Positions 37,203 to 37,592 of a stretch of 37,592 nt of DNA are shown piece after piece. The position numbers and the translations under genes were made by a program. Position 1 is the stretch's first letter; each line of letters starts with the position of its first letter. The notes beneath the pieces were generated by a model. The model was not told the origin of the DNA and did not search any database. It saw only the letters and a program-made list of their open reading frames with translations. This DNA is from a virus: IMG/VR virus record IMGVR_UViG_3300025679_000016, positions 1-37,592 of that record; one strand, given 5' to 3'.

Positions 37203-37592
37203 GTTTCCCGCACTCCCCCTCTTTACTGACGCCGTTGTTGCCGATTGCAACCACCTTTCTGATGACGAGTTTGGCCTGTATATGAGGATTTTAATTCTCA
37301 TGTGGCGGTCACCAGAATGTCAGATACCGGCACAAGCTGAGTGGCTCGAAAAGAGGCTCAAAAGAGACATAACTGTCATCGTTCCTTTGCTCACGGAATT
37401 TTGCATTTCTGACGGCAATTTTTTCACGCAAAAAAGATTATATAAAGAGTATCTTTGGGTGAAGAAAAGGAGCAAAAAACAGAGCGTTAACGCTAAGTCA
37501 TTGTGGAATAAGAAAAAAGTGTTAAGCCAAACCGATGCCAAGTCGATGCCAAACGACAGCCAAACCGATGCCCCCCCCCCCCCCCCCCCCCC
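37195..37592 (+). CDS. DUF1376-type replication protein, N-terminal part (cut by contig end)
   Basis: The sequence starts at ATG 37195 after GGAGG. The first 60 residues (MAEFPALPLFTDAVVADCNH, LSDDEFGLYMRILILMWRSP) are a clear DUF1376 domain. A basic helical stretch (KKRSKKQSVNAKSLWNKKK) and a polar linker with repeated DAKSMP/TDA follow. The frame then enters 22 C residues and ends at the contig edge. The C-terminal half is at 343-741. The proteins act near phage origins, probably as replisome organisers; this role is from family context. Confidence 0.85.
   Translation, partial: MAEFPALPLFTDAVVADCNHLSDDEFGLYMRILILMWRSPECQIPAQAEWLEKRLKRDITVIVPLLTEFCISDGNFFTQKRLYKEYLWVKKRSKKQSVNAKSLWNKKKVLSQTDAKSMPNDSQTDAPPPPPP
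37571..37592 (+). repeat. Terminal poly-C run (22 bases)
   Basis: Twenty-two consecutive C end the contig inside the Pro linker of the DUF1376 gene. It may be a real Pro-coding tract that stopped assembly, or an artefact of two-colour sequencing (poly-G). The C-rich start of the partner half at 320-340 suggests the true linker is C-rich. Confidence 0.8.

Noticed and set aside
1-37592. Lysogeny module (integrase, CI-type repressor, attachment site)
   Set aside because: No recombinase of either family, no peptidase-type repressor and no tRNA fragment suggesting an att site were seen. The Arc-type and LexA-like proteins alone do not establish lysogeny.
1-37592. CRISPR arrays and tRNA genes
   Set aside because: No regularly spaced short repeats and no cloverleaf-like stretch with a CCA-compatible end were found by eye in the few intergenic gaps; a tRNAscan run could overturn this.

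Overview
The window is an almost complete genome of a short-tailed (podovirus-type) tailed phage of a Gram-negative, probably proteobacterial host. The evidence is a P22/SU10-style head-tail module (small and large terminase, 838-residue portal, scaffold, SU10-type capsid protein, gp4-like adaptor, gp10-like tail protein, a GNAT-fold protein and three ejection proteins), a Gram-negative lysis cassette with both spanins, and sigma70-like promoters with strong Shine-Dalgarno sites. I see no integrase, DNA polymerase, RNA polymerase, tRNA or CRISPR array.

The contig is best read as a circle opened inside one gene. The last gene (37195-end) is the N-terminal half of a DUF1376-type replication protein and runs into 22 C residues. 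The first phage gene (to 741) is the C-terminal half of the same family and follows a C4A repeat. Bases 1 to about 320 look like an unrelated, probably actinobacterial fragment (start of an isoprenylcysteine methyltransferase-like gene on the minus strand), so the left end is probably an assembly chimera.

Layout. (1) 343-3848, rightward: end of the DUF1376 protein, a possible helicase-loader-like protein, a 50-residue secreted peptide, SSB, a terminator, a ParB-domain/DNA methyltransferase fusion, small terminase and a zinc-finger peptide. (2) 3852-6690: a promoter, small unknown genes and large terminase. (3) 6702-20401: portal, two repeat-rich proteins of 361 and 675 residues placed unusually between portal and scaffold, scaffold, capsid, decoration-like proteins separated by terminators, a GT-A glycosyltransferase, adaptor, tail proteins and GNAT protein. 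(4) 20398-26864: ejection proteins, including a 919-residue protein with an N-terminal transglycosylase domain, then the tail fibre. (5) 26875-28136: lysis (holin candidate, SAR endolysin, Rz and overlapping Rz1). (6) 35055 down to 28125, leftward: about 20 genes, nearly all overlapping by 4 nt or abutting, apparently from one strong promoter at 35117-35145. They encode a recombination set (ERF annealing protein, YqaJ/lambda-Exo nuclease, DEDDh exonuclease), a Lar-like protein, a LexA-like winged helix, several CxxC micro-proteins and a membrane protein. (7) 35228-end, rightward: an Arc-type repressor, a DUF1064 nuclease, a GapR-like protein, then a promoter with a structured leader ahead of an HNH nuclease and the DUF1376 gene.

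How it may work together (inference): the Arc-type protein probably controls the divergent promoters. The right arm and left edge form a replication set that recruits the host replisome. The leftward operon supplies recombination and anti-restriction, and the remaining rightward genes package DNA, build the virion and lyse the host.
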